Assembly (NCBI GenBank): GCA_002483365.1
Contig: DLHT01000003.1
Span: 310,001-374,000 of the forward strand
DNA length: 64,000 bases
Reading direction: 5' to 3'
From: Cellvibrio sp. UBA7661
Lineage (GTDB): Bacteria > Pseudomonadota > Gammaproteobacteria > Pseudomonadales > Cellvibrionaceae
The notes beneath the pieces were generated by a model. It made no database searches. It was given only the letters and a program-made list of their open reading frames with translations, and was not told the DNA's origin. Every line of letters begins with the position of its first letter. Positions within the stretch are counted from its first letter, which is position 1. The position numbers and the translations under genes are program-made. This document shows positions 45,344 to 53,437 of this stretch, piece by piece.

Positions 45344-47527
45344 TTACAGGGTTTTAATATATTCCACCAAGTCCCAACGCTCGTCGTCGGTCAGCGGTTT
45401 TTGTTGCTGGCCATTGACCGCCGGAGCATGCGCAGTGCCGTATTCATGGCCACTGTTGAAATCACCCAGCTTGTCCGCCTTGAACGTGAAACCCTCATAA
45501 CCCTCCGTGCGCAACCCGACTTTACGCGGGTCAAACTCGCGGCTGCCAACCTCGAATTGCATTGGACGATAAAGCCCATCATCAGGATCACCGGCGCGCT
45601 TCACCGGCAATAACAAATCATAGATGCTGGGTACCGAACCATTGTGCAAGTAAGGGGCTGTCGCCCAGATGCCATTGAGTGAACGCGCTTTGTAGGATAG
45701 CAGCGATTTATAAGGCTCAGCGGTGGTGTCAGGGTCGTAATTGCCGAATTTTACACTGGCTTTGATTTTATTATCAAAGAGGGATTTCGCCATCATATAC
45801 AGCCAATCCAGTGTGCGGCGCGGCCACCATTTATCCGGATCAGGTTCGGTCGCCACTTCACCCATGGTCGCTGCCGTAAGGATCTGCACCACCGGCGCAC
45901 GATCTTTGATGACAAGGGCACCAACGCTTTCGGTCTGGTAAGTATTTTTGAAGTTGCCCGAATAACCGGTGTAGCTGACGCTGTTTTGCGCCATAGCCGG
46001 GTCGGTTCCCACCGTCTTCACACTCGACATATTGGCCACCACGATGCGGTCACGGTCGGTGCGGTCAATCACCTCATGGCAGGATTCGCAGTACTCGGCA
46101 TACAAACGGCGGCCGCGGCGTACCTTGTCTTTATCGATTTTCCACTCCGGCAACTCACCGAAAATCGCCTTGGCGTGATCCTGTTCCAGCCCCTCTTTGG
46201 CGAGCGTCGGCCAGACGGGCGAAGTCAGGCTCGCCAGATGGGATTCCAAACGCGAGAGATTTACCAGATCGATAGAGGACGTGAATTCTATTTGGTAACT
46301 CTTGCTGCTTTGCCCCGTGAGCCAGGACGACAAACGCCAGCCGCGTTTGTGCGCCTCCCAATCGAGTATGCCAAATACGCCAATGACCTCACCGGTGTTG
46401 CGCCCCAGCGGCCCCATTCCCGCATTGTTGGCCAGGCCATTCCACTGCACATAATCTGATTGGACGATATCCCACAAGAAGGGGTAGCTCACCGGTGCAT
46501 TGGGTTCATTAAAAATCTGCTGCTTGATGCGGTTCATATCCGCCATACCCAGCGCCGGATAACCCTCTTTGTCAGACATCAACCGGTCGATGATTTTGGC
46601 AAACTGCAAGTCACCGATAATGGTTTCGCTGATGCCCTCAAGCACTTTATCGACCTGCGCTTTGGTCAGCAGATCGCTGTCACTGTCGGTATCGGATTTA
46701 GTCATCCCCAGCAGTACATCGCGCAGTTGTTTACGGCTGATAACGTGCTCCAGCACCCGGTTGTAGATGCGCCCGAATGCATCCAGACGCGCGTAGCCAT
46801 ACTCCACGCTGGATAGGTTGATGTTGTTATACAGGTGAATTTTGCGCGCCCAGCGTTTGAGGTCGGCTTGCACATCCTCGGCGTTGGAATAGCTGTTGTT
46901 CAGCTCCAGCACCTTGGATACAAAACGCTGGTTTTTCTCGCCATCAGTCATGGCGACATCCAGACTCTTCTGCAAGTCAGTCAGGAAACCCACCATATCC
47001 GCCATGGCCGGGCCGCCGTCGATACGGATCGCTTTATTTTGATAATTGACCTGGCCGGTATGGCAGGCAGCACAGGTAAAGCCGACGTAATCCTTACCTT
47101 TGTAAGACTCTTTCACAAAACCGACGGGCAGCCCATCGGGGTTAAAAAAGGTAGGCTTCTGCGGCAGGTAGCGATATTTATCGATCACACTGTTGGCGCG
47201 GAATAATTCAGTGGATGTGGCCTGTTCAAGCGCGATAAAAAAATCGTAGGGCATCAGTGCCGAGCCCTGGGTGGTGTTGTAGTACCAGAGGCTATCGTTC
47301 GCGCTCCAGCCCTGGTCGAGGTAAATCGGTGTGGAATAACTTTCACCAAAAGCGCCATTCTCAATGGCAATCGCACCGCGCTCCGGATCATCGTCCCAGC
47401 TTTGGTAAAGTTTGCCGATAGCCAGTGCAATGCCCATCGGGATGGCAATGATGATCAGCAGCTTGATCAAGCGCCAAAAGTTGCGCCGCGAAAACAGGTT
47501 GCCCAGGCTGAACGAATGTGAGCCCAT
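45344..47527 (-). CDS. Dihaem c-type cytochrome, RoxA-like (rubber-oxygenase/peroxidase superfamily)
   Basis: 727 aa. An N-terminal membrane segment (about 20-40) acts as signal or anchor. Two haem-c sites: CAACH near residue 150 and CESCH near 479. Overall length and spacing match RoxA/RoxB-type dihaem proteins related to MauG and CcpA peroxidases. In RoxA one haem binds O2 and cleaves polyisoprene, but this branch is diverse and the substrate here is unknown. Stands alone; the DUF4156 gene is divergent 235 bp away. Confidence 0.78.
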   Translation of the reverse strand: MGSHSFSLGNLFSRRNFWRLIKLLIIIAIPMGIALAIGKLYQSWDDDPERGAIAIENGAFGESYSTPIYLDQGWSANDSLWYYNTTQGSALMPYDFFIALEQATSTELFRANSVIDKYRYLPQKPTFFNPDGLPVGFVKESYKGKDYVGFTCAACHTGQVNYQNKAIRIDGGPAMADMVGFLTDLQKSLDVAMTDGEKNQRFVSKVLELNNSYSNAEDVQADLKRWARKIHLYNNINLSSVEYGYARLDAFGRIYNRVLEHVISRKQLRDVLLGMTKSDTDSDSDLLTKAQVDKVLEGISETIIGDLQFAKIIDRLMSDKEGYPALGMADMNRIKQQIFNEPNAPVSYPFLWDIVQSDYVQWNGLANNAGMGPLGRNTGEVIGVFGILDWEAHKRGWRLSSWLTGQSSKSYQIEFTSSIDLVNLSRLESHLASLTSPVWPTLAKEGLEQDHAKAIFGELPEWKIDKDKVRRGRRLYAEYCESCHEVIDRTDRDRIVVANMSSVKTVGTDPAMAQNSVSYTGYSGNFKNTYQTESVGALVIKDRAPVVQILTAATMGEVATEPDPDKWWPRRTLDWLYMMAKSLFDNKIKASVKFGNYDPDTTAEPYKSLLSYKARSLNGIWATAPYLHNGSVPSIYDLLLPVKRAGDPDDGLYRPMQFEVGSREFDPRKVGLRTEGYEGFTFKADKLGDFNSGHEYGTAHAPAVNGQQQKPLTDDERWDLVEYIKTL

Positions 47528-47762
47528 AGGATTAACTCCTCTTTAATAATTATCCTATTCGTTATCGATGAGGGTAAAGATAGCCCTCTTGTATACCGCC
47601 GCCAAAAAATAAAGGATTTGCGCCAAAATAGACACTACAGCTTATTACTTCTCTTCTGCAGATGGAGCTGATCAGCGGCTTGCAACCGGAACGCGCTCGG
47701 ATTAGTGTAGCCACACATTTTTGCCCCCTGATTACTGTTTAACCACATTCGAGGAACATCCC

Positions 47763-48080
47763 ATGAAAAAGACCGCCTTATTGCTTGTTGCAATCACCAG
47801 CCTCACCAGTGCATGTACCTGGGTTAAAGTCAGCGAACAAGGCAGCAGTGTTGCCGTTGCCAATGCCGCTAACGTGCGCAGCTGCGACAAAGTGCGCACC
47901 GTTAGCGTAAAAGTAAAAGATAACTTCGTTGGTTCAATGAAGCGCGATCCAAACAAAGTAGCGACTGAGTTGACCAACATGGCGCGCAACGAAGCCAGCC
48001 AATTCGGTGGCGATACCGTGGTACCGGTAACGCTGGTACAAGACGGCCGCCAAAGCTTTGATGTGTACAAGTGCAACTAA
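47763..48080 (+). CDS. DUF4156 lipoprotein
   Basis: 105-residue lipoprotein: signal peptide with lipobox LTSAC (Cys18), then the DUF4156 domain (CDKVRTVSVKVKDNFVGSM, ASQFGGDTVVPVT). ATG 47763 follows a weak GAGGAACATCCC. Function unknown. Monocistronic. Confidence 0.88.
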   Translation: MKKTALLLVAITSLTSACTWVKVSEQGSSVAVANAANVRSCDKVRTVSVKVKDNFVGSMKRDPNKVATELTNMARNEASQFGGDTVVPVTLVQDGRQSFDVYKCN

Positions 48081-48093
48081 GTCTTTAGCTGAA

Positions 48094-48129
48094 CTTGCAG
48101 TTAATTTAGAGCTTGCAGTTAATTTAGAA
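48094..48129. repeat. 18-bp tandem duplication
   Basis: CTTGCAGTTAATTTAGAG at 48094-48111 is repeated at 48112-48129 with one mismatch. It directly abuts the palindromic element that starts at 48130. Confidence 0.8.
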
Positions 48130-48207
48130 GGGAATCGTCATGCTCGCGTAGCGGGAATCCAGTGTTTGATCTCGAATGGATCCCCGCACGCGGGGATGAC
48201 GACTCCC
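48130..48207. repeat. REP/MITE-like palindromic element (copy 2)
   Basis: 78 bp with ~31-bp terminal inverted repeats: GGGAATCGTCATGCTCGCG at the left, CGCGGGGATGACGACTCCC at the right. Shares GTCGTCATxCTCGCG and GCGGGAATCCA with copy 3. Confidence 0.8.
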
Positions 48208-48422
48208 CAATACATCCAGACGTTTTCCTGATTTGACGATTTCAAAAACAACCGGGTCAACGTCAAACTCACACTTCTCTCTTTATCTTCCTTCGCTCCA
48301 TTCTTTGCACCCTTCCCGCCGCGGATCAAAAAACTTTGCTAGTGTTAGCAATAGTCATGCACTGTCTTATTTCTGTCATAAAATTGCCATAATCTGGCTG
48401 CACCACTTATAGGTTAATAATC

Positions 48423-50501
48423 GTGTCCACGAGGTATAAGGTGTCTAACGCCTATTTCAACCGCGAGCTTAGCCTGCTCGAATTCAACAAACGCGTCCTC
48501 CATCAAGCCTATAACCGCAGTTTGCCGCTGCTGGAACGGCTGCGCTTCCTGTGTATTTTTTCTACCAACCTGGACGAATTTTTTGAAGTGCGCGTCGGCG
48601 GACTGGTGGAGATTCTGGAGCGCAATGCACCACCCACCCAAGGACCGGACGGCATGACGCAAACACAAACGCTGAATGAAATTTCCCTGCGTGCGCACGA
48701 GTTAGTGGCTGAGCAATACCGCATCCTCAACAATGAAGTATTACCTGCGATGCGCGAGCAAGGCATCCAGATTTTGCGCCGCGAAGATTGGACAGACGAA
48801 CAAACCCAATACCTGAAACACATTTTTTTATCCGATGTACTGCCCGTACTCAGCCCGATCGGGCTTGACCCGGCGCATCCATTCCCGCGCATTCTCAACA
48901 AAAGTTTGAACTTTATTGTGCGGCTCGATGGCAAAGACGCATTCGGCCGCAATTCCGGCCGCGCCATCGTACAAGTGCCGCGCTCACTGCCGCACATTAT
49001 TGAATTGCCGGAAGCACTCAGTCACAAAGGCCGTAATTTTGTGTTTATTTCTTCCATCATCCATTTTTTTATGGCCGAAATTTTTGTCGGCATGACGGTG
49101 ATGGAAAGTTATCAATTCCGGCTTACACGCAACTCGGATATTTTTCTCGATGAAGAAGAGACCGACGATCTGTTGCGCGCAGTTCAAGGTGAGCTGGCCT
49201 ATCGCCAGTACGGCGATGAAGTGCGTTTGGAAATTACCGATACCTGCCCGGCCGAGTTGGAACAATTTTTATTGCAGCGCTGCGAAATCAAAGAGCGTGA
49301 TTTGTACCGTATTAATGGCCCGGTGAATTTGAATCGCTACAGTGACTTGTTTGATCTGGTCAAAGACCAGCAACATTATTTCACTCCCTTTGTGCAAGCA
49401 ATGCCCAAATTGCCCAAGCGCACCAACTCCTATTTGGAAGTGCTGCAAAAGCAAGATATTTTATTGCACCACCCATTCGATTCATTTCAATGTGTCGTGG
49501 ATTTTTTGCGTGAAGCTGCAGCCGATCCGAATGTATTGGCAATTAAACAAACACTGTACCGCACCGGTTCCAATTCCCCAATTGTGGATGCATTGGTTGC
49601 CGCGGCAAAAGCAGGCAAAGAAGTCACCGCCATTGTAGAACTGCGCGCGCGTTTTGATGAAGAACAAAACGTGGCACTGGCTGAACGTTTGCAGCGTTTT
49701 GGTATTCATGTGATTTACGGTGTCGTGGGTTTTAAAACCCACGCCAAAATGATTTTGGTCGCGCGCCGCGAAAGCAGCAAGCTGCGTTATTACGTTCACT
49801 TGGGCACCGGAAACTATCATCCGCGCACCAGTAAAATTTATACCGACTACGGCTTGCTCACATCCGATAAAGAAATTGGTGAAGATGTTTACCGCATTTT
49901 TTTGCAATTATCGAGCATGGGCAAAGCGTCAAAAATGGATGCACTCTTGTACGCGCCATTCACTCTGCACAAAGGCATGGTGAAACGTATCCGCACCGAA
50001 AAAGAAAATGCTGAAAAAGGCTTGCCCGCGCGCATCATCGCCAAAATGAATTCGCTGTACGATGAAGAATTGGTGAATGAACTTTACGCGGCATCGCAAA
50101 CCGGTGTGCAAATCGATTTGATCGTGCGCGGCGTTTGCCAATTGCGCCCAGGTGTTGCAGGCATGTCAGAAAATATTCGCGTGCGCTCTATCATCGGCCG
50201 CTTTCTGGAACATCACCGCGTGTTTTATTTTGAAAACGGCGGCACCCCGGAATTATTTTGCTCCAGCGCCGACTGGATGCTGCGCAACATGTTCCATCGC
50301 GTAGAAACCTGCTTCCCTATCAAACACAAAAAAATCCGCGACCGGATTATTGAAGATATGGAGTTATACCTGCAGGACAACACCCACGCATGGCTACTAC
50401 AAGAAGATGGCAGCTACCTGCCCACACAACCCAAAGACGGCGAAGATGCCATAGACGTACAAGCCATTTTGCTGGAGCGCTGGTCTGCGCATATGGCGTA
50501 A
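48423..50501 (+). CDS. ppk1: Polyphosphate kinase 1
   Basis: Reversible polymerisation of ATP gamma-phosphate to polyphosphate at the membrane. 692 aa, normal length. NRELSLLEFNKRVLHQA opens the N domain; phosphohistidine site region GFKTHAKMILVARRE and HLGTGNYHPRTSKIYTDYGL are present. Start is GTG 48423 or GTG 48441 (VSNAYFNREL), the latter with AAGG just upstream. No exopolyphosphatase gene is adjacent. Confidence 0.95.
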   Translation: MSTRYKVSNAYFNRELSLLEFNKRVLHQAYNRSLPLLERLRFLCIFSTNLDEFFEVRVGGLVEILERNAPPTQGPDGMTQTQTLNEISLRAHELVAEQYRILNNEVLPAMREQGIQILRREDWTDEQTQYLKHIFLSDVLPVLSPIGLDPAHPFPRILNKSLNFIVRLDGKDAFGRNSGRAIVQVPRSLPHIIELPEALSHKGRNFVFISSIIHFFMAEIFVGMTVMESYQFRLTRNSDIFLDEEETDDLLRAVQGELAYRQYGDEVRLEITDTCPAELEQFLLQRCEIKERDLYRINGPVNLNRYSDLFDLVKDQQHYFTPFVQAMPKLPKRTNSYLEVLQKQDILLHHPFDSFQCVVDFLREAAADPNVLAIKQTLYRTGSNSPIVDALVAAAKAGKEVTAIVELRARFDEEQNVALAERLQRFGIHVIYGVVGFKTHAKMILVARRESSKLRYYVHLGTGNYHPRTSKIYTDYGLLTSDKEIGEDVYRIFLQLSSMGKASKMDALLYAPFTLHKGMVKRIRTEKENAEKGLPARIIAKMNSLYDEELVNELYAASQTGVQIDLIVRGVCQLRPGVAGMSENIRVRSIIGRFLEHHRVFYFENGGTPELFCSSADWMLRNMFHRVETCFPIKHKKIRDRIIEDMELYLQDNTHAWLLQEDGSYLPTQPKDGEDAIDVQAILLERWSAHMA

Positions 50502-50522
50502 CCACCGCATAAACAAAGTAGT

Positions 50523-50546
50523 TTGGGGTGAGCTTGCGAACCCCAA
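50523..50546 (+). terminator. Weak hairpin after ppk1
   Basis: TTGGGGT and ACCCCAA (7 bp, 10-nt loop) lie 21 bp past the stop. No T-tract follows, so termination is uncertain. Confidence 0.35.
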
Positions 50547-50666
50547 CATTCACTTCCCTCCATCCTTCTTCTCAAAAACTATAATTCCCCGTAATTCCTA
50601 GTAACGGTTTACACATATCTAAAAGTTCAACGCAGTATTTAGTTAAAATTTTAAGTTTTTGTGACA

Positions 50667-50685
50667 CGATATTCTTGATATATCG
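50667..50685. promoter_or_regulatory. Candidate operator dyad upstream of DUF4160 gene
   Basis: CGATAT-N7-ATATCG is a perfect 6-bp inverted repeat about 90 bp before the DUF4160 start. Confidence 0.35.
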
Positions 50686-50775
50686 CTTACGGCAGATCAA
50701 AGTCAGCGCGCGTTACCAACTCCCGAAGGGATTAACTACGCACAATATTGCACATTCAACTAAAAGGATTATTAC

Positions 50776-51093
50776 ATGCCCAAACTTTATGAGTATTTAG
50801 GAATTGTCTTGTTTTTCTACAGCAATGAGCACGAACCTATTCATGTACACGGAAAACATGCGGGAAGAGAATCGAAAACTGAAATTCATTTATTTAATGG
50901 TAGAATCACCAAAATCACTTTAAAAGATAAAGGCTCAGGTCTGGAGCCAAACAAGCGTAAAGAATTTGAAGAATTCGTTCATGTATATGCCGGTGAAATT
51001 GTTGAAAAGTGGGTTGATTACTTTGTAAAAAAGAAATCAATCGCGCCAAAAATTATTACGCAAAAGGTGAAAAATGTCAGCGTTATTCGTTAA
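50776..51093 (+). CDS. DUF4160 domain protein
   Basis: 105 aa. YEYLGIVLFFYSNEHEPIHVHG is the DUF4160 signature, here with a conserved HEPIHVHG motif. The C-terminal part is longer than in the shortest family members. It overlaps the DUF2442 gene by 20 bp. DUF4160-DUF2442 pairs recur in many genomes and have been suggested as toxin-antitoxin-like; activity is unproven. Confidence 0.85.
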   Translation: MPKLYEYLGIVLFFYSNEHEPIHVHGKHAGRESKTEIHLFNGRITKITLKDKGSGLEPNKRKEFEEFVHVYAGEIVEKWVDYFVKKKSIAPKIITQKVKNVSVIR

Positions 51094-51325
51094 AAGCGCA
51101 AAGCACCTGAAATCTCACATACTCGAGATAGAATTTTCAGACGGGGCTCACCAAATTGTGGACTTTGCACCGTTTATCTTTTCAGCCGGACACCCCGATT
51201 ACGAACGCTATAAGTCTGAATCAGGGTTTCTTGGCTTCAAAATAGAAGATGGGAATTTGAATTGGGATGATTACACGATGATCTTCCCTGTTGAGGATTT
51301 GTATACCGGAAACTTAACTCGCTAA
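51074..51325 (+). CDS. DUF2442 domain protein
   Basis: 83 aa: FSDGAHQIVDFAPFIF and NLNWDDYTMIFPVEDLYTG match DUF2442, a small beta-rich domain. Start overlaps DUF4160 by 20 bp, with AAAAGG in the upstream gene as likely RBS. A strong terminator follows, closing a two-gene unit. Confidence 0.85.
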   Translation: MSALFVKSAKHLKSHILEIEFSDGAHQIVDFAPFIFSAGHPDYERYKSESGFLGFKIEDGNLNWDDYTMIFPVEDLYTGNLTR

Positions 51326-51338
51326 CACTCCATAGCTT

Positions 51339-51369
51339 GTCAGTTGGGCAGTCATGCCCAACTGACTTT
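51339..51369 (+). terminator. Perfect 12-bp terminator after DUF2442
   Basis: GTCAGTTGGGCA, 4-nt loop, TGCCCAACTGAC, then TTT. It lies 14 bp past the stop. Confidence 0.85.
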
Positions 51370-51533
51370 GGCGGTCACACGGCCCTATCTACTATCTTTG
51401 CCCGTATCACGGCTTACCCCCCCCCTCTCTTTCCTTTACAAAGCCTCTGATTTTCACTCTCTGAAAACTGGTATGACGCCACAAATGGCTATTTTTTCCT
51501 CATTTTTCTTTACTTTATCCAAATGCGGTATTA

Positions 51534-51558
51534 AATTGATATCTAAATGATATCAATT
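51534..51558. promoter_or_regulatory. Perfect 10-bp inverted repeat upstream of the SPFH operon
   Basis: AATTGATATC-TAAAT-GATATCAATT (51534-51558), centred 55 bp before the SPFH start. A likely operator for the Arc-like protein encoded in the same operon. Confidence 0.6.
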
Positions 51559-51601
51559 AATTTCAGATAACAAGTCCATCAGAAACCTAAGGAGCAAGAT
51601 C

Positions 51602-52462
51602 ATGGTTCATGAAGTTGAAGCGCGTAGCGGTTCGGGTTACTTCCTGTTAGTTGTGCTGCTGGCACTGCAAGTGCTGACGGTAGCCGGAGTCGTGATGATG
51701 CCTGGCACTATCAAAATTGTTGCCGGGTTGGCGGCGGTTATCGTGTTTATCTGCTGGTTCGGGTTTTATATGGTGCAGCCCAACCAAGGCAAAGTGTTGC
51801 AGCTGTTTGGCCAATACGCGGGGACTGACCGCAACAACGGACTGCGTTGGGCTAACCCGCTGTACAGCAAAAAATCGGTGAGTTTGCGCGTGCGCAATTT
51901 TGAATCCGGCCGGTTGAAAGTGAACGATGCCAACGGTAACCCGATTGAAATTGCCGCCGTAATTGTGTGGAAAGTGGTAGACACTGCCGAAGCCGTATTT
52001 GAAGTGGATGACTACGAAAATTATGTGACCATCCAGAGCGAAGCCGCGCTGCGCAATTTGGCAACCAGTTACCCCTATGAGTACAACGGTGATGATGAGC
52101 AGTTGTCACTGCGCAGCGATTCCAACGCGATTGCATTGAAATTAAAAAATGAAGTGCAAGACCGTTTGCAAAAAGCCGGTGTGGATGTATTGGAAGCGCG
52201 CTTGAGCCACTTGGCTTATGCACCGGAAATTGCACAAGCGATGTTGCAACGCCAACAAGCGAGCGCGGTATTAGCGGCGCGCAAAATTATTGTGCAAGGC
52301 GCAGTGGGGATGGTGGCCGATGCGTTGGAGCAATTAAAAGCGCAGGATGTTGTGGAATTGGACGGCGAACGCAAAGCGGCGATGGTCAGTAATTTATTAA
52401 TTGTGCTCTGTGGCGACCAACAAGCTAAACCCGTGATTAATACCGGAACACTCTACTCATAG
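51602..52462 (+). CDS. SPFH/band-7 domain protein
   Basis: 286 aa. Two N-terminal membrane segments (about 12-36 and 38-58), then an SPFH domain (VQPNQGKVLQLFGQYAGT, GNPIEIAAVIVWKVVDTAEAVFEVDDYE) and a C-terminal helical stretch. Scaffold-type membrane proteins of this class organise membrane microdomains. Heads a three-gene operon with an RHH protein and a DUF4177 protein, an arrangement seen in other bacteria. Confidence 0.9.
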   Translation: MVHEVEARSGSGYFLLVVLLALQVLTVAGVVMMPGTIKIVAGLAAVIVFICWFGFYMVQPNQGKVLQLFGQYAGTDRNNGLRWANPLYSKKSVSLRVRNFESGRLKVNDANGNPIEIAAVIVWKVVDTAEAVFEVDDYENYVTIQSEAALRNLATSYPYEYNGDDEQLSLRSDSNAIALKLKNEVQDRLQKAGVDVLEARLSHLAYAPEIAQAMLQRQQASAVLAARKIIVQGAVGMVADALEQLKAQDVVELDGERKAAMVSNLLIVLCGDQQAKPVINTGTLYS

Positions 52463-52476
52463 GTGACTATTAACAG

Positions 52477-52716
52477 GTGATTCAGGTGAGTAAAAAATCC
52501 TTTCCACTGCGCATTAATGAACAAGTCATCGCCGCTATGCAGCGCTGGGCAGACGATGATTTACGCAGTTTGAATGCCCAAATTGAATTTGTATTGCGCG
52601 ACGCATTGGTAAAAAGTGGCCGCGTGAAATTAATCCAGAAAGTGGTCACTGATCTTGAACCAACCGACAGTGAATCATTTGATAACGACAATACTAGCGA
52701 AGAAGGAGATCAATAA
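52477..52716 (+). CDS. Arc-like ribbon-helix-helix DNA-binding protein
   Basis: 79 aa. FPLRINEQVIAAMQRWADDD and SLNAQIEFVLRDAL form a ribbon-helix-helix fold; the tail is acidic. Start is GTG 52477 or GTG 52486 (VSKKSFPLRI). It sits 14 bp after the SPFH gene and overlaps the next gene by 1 bp (TAATG). Probable autoregulator of the operon. Confidence 0.8.
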   Translation: MIQVSKKSFPLRINEQVIAAMQRWADDDLRSLNAQIEFVLRDALVKSGRVKLIQKVVTDLEPTDSESFDNDNTSEEGDQ

Positions 52717-52904
52717 TGCGCTGGGAATATAAAACCATCACTTTTAAAAAACGCAGCTTCTTTTCCGGCGCGCTTGATGCGGAAGCACTTACTCAACAGC
52801 TGGATGGTTTGGGGCGCGATGGCTGGGAATTAGTGAGTATTTGCCCCGGATCATTTTTTGGTGCGCCGGTGGGCGTGATTGCGGTATTAAAACGGCAGAG
52901 ATAA
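52716..52904 (+). CDS. DUF4177 domain protein
   Basis: 62 aa: MRWEYKTITF, LDGLGRDGWELVSICPG, VIAVLKR are typical of DUF4177. Translation is coupled to the RHH gene (TAATG), with AAGGAG upstream. Function unknown. Confidence 0.8.
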   Translation: MRWEYKTITFKKRSFFSGALDAEALTQQLDGLGRDGWELVSICPGSFFGAPVGVIAVLKRQR

Positions 52905-53437
52905 TCTCCATCTTCCCATCTACTATGATCGCTGATTGCCAAGGACACAAGGTGATCATGAGTTCTTCATGAGTGTCAAAATATTCGGATGTTAAATTTG
53001 ACGACATGGATTAATGTGCTAGATTAATTCGGATCACAAGAGTAAATGTGAGTAATGATCTTGGCCAAAAGCCAAGACTTTAGGAATAAAAAGCAAAGAA
53101 ACGCTTTTATTTGGATATATTTGGCTTCAGGATTTGCTATGGATTTCCAGCCCTCCCTTTCTGTGTCACACACATCAGCTTCTATAAAATTACTCATTGG
53201 CTTTTATGCTCAATTGTTGATTCGTATCGTTGCACACGTTCCGCATAACTCTTTCAGATTGAGCCGCTTATTCACAACACTCACCAAAATGCCTTTTACC
53301 TTCTGTGGTTGATCATTGCAGCTTATGCGTGTTAACCACACATAATCTTTAACTACTTATTATCAATGATTAATTAACAATAAAAAATAATTGTTATCGA
53401 AATTTTTTTGATTGGAATGTATTAATAAGGGGAAAAA
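52905..53437. other. 533-bp AT-rich gap before the OmpA-like operon
   Basis: No convincing gene: an 85-codon frame (53055-53312) has no recognisable domain or good RBS. It contains a TCATGAG direct repeat (52968-52974 area) and TAACAAT/ATTGTTA (53375-53396, 8-nt spacer) 42 bp before the OmpA-like gene, a candidate operator. Composition suggests acquired DNA. Confidence 0.5.

Larger units (their letters stand above)
48081..48422. other. 342-bp intergenic region between DUF4156 and ppk1, rich in repeats
   Basis: Holds an 18-bp tandem duplication (48094-48129), one REP/MITE-like palindromic element (48130-48207), and an AT-rich stretch before ppk1 that must contain its promoter. No gene is supported. 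Confidence 0.7.

Noticed and set aside
51417..51425. Run of nine C bases
   Set aside because: Lies outside any gene, so phase variation of a product is unlikely; it could still affect promoter spacing but nothing supports that.
53055..53312. 85-codon frame in the gap before the OmpA-like operon
   Set aside because: No family, no SD, AT-rich composition; probably chance.
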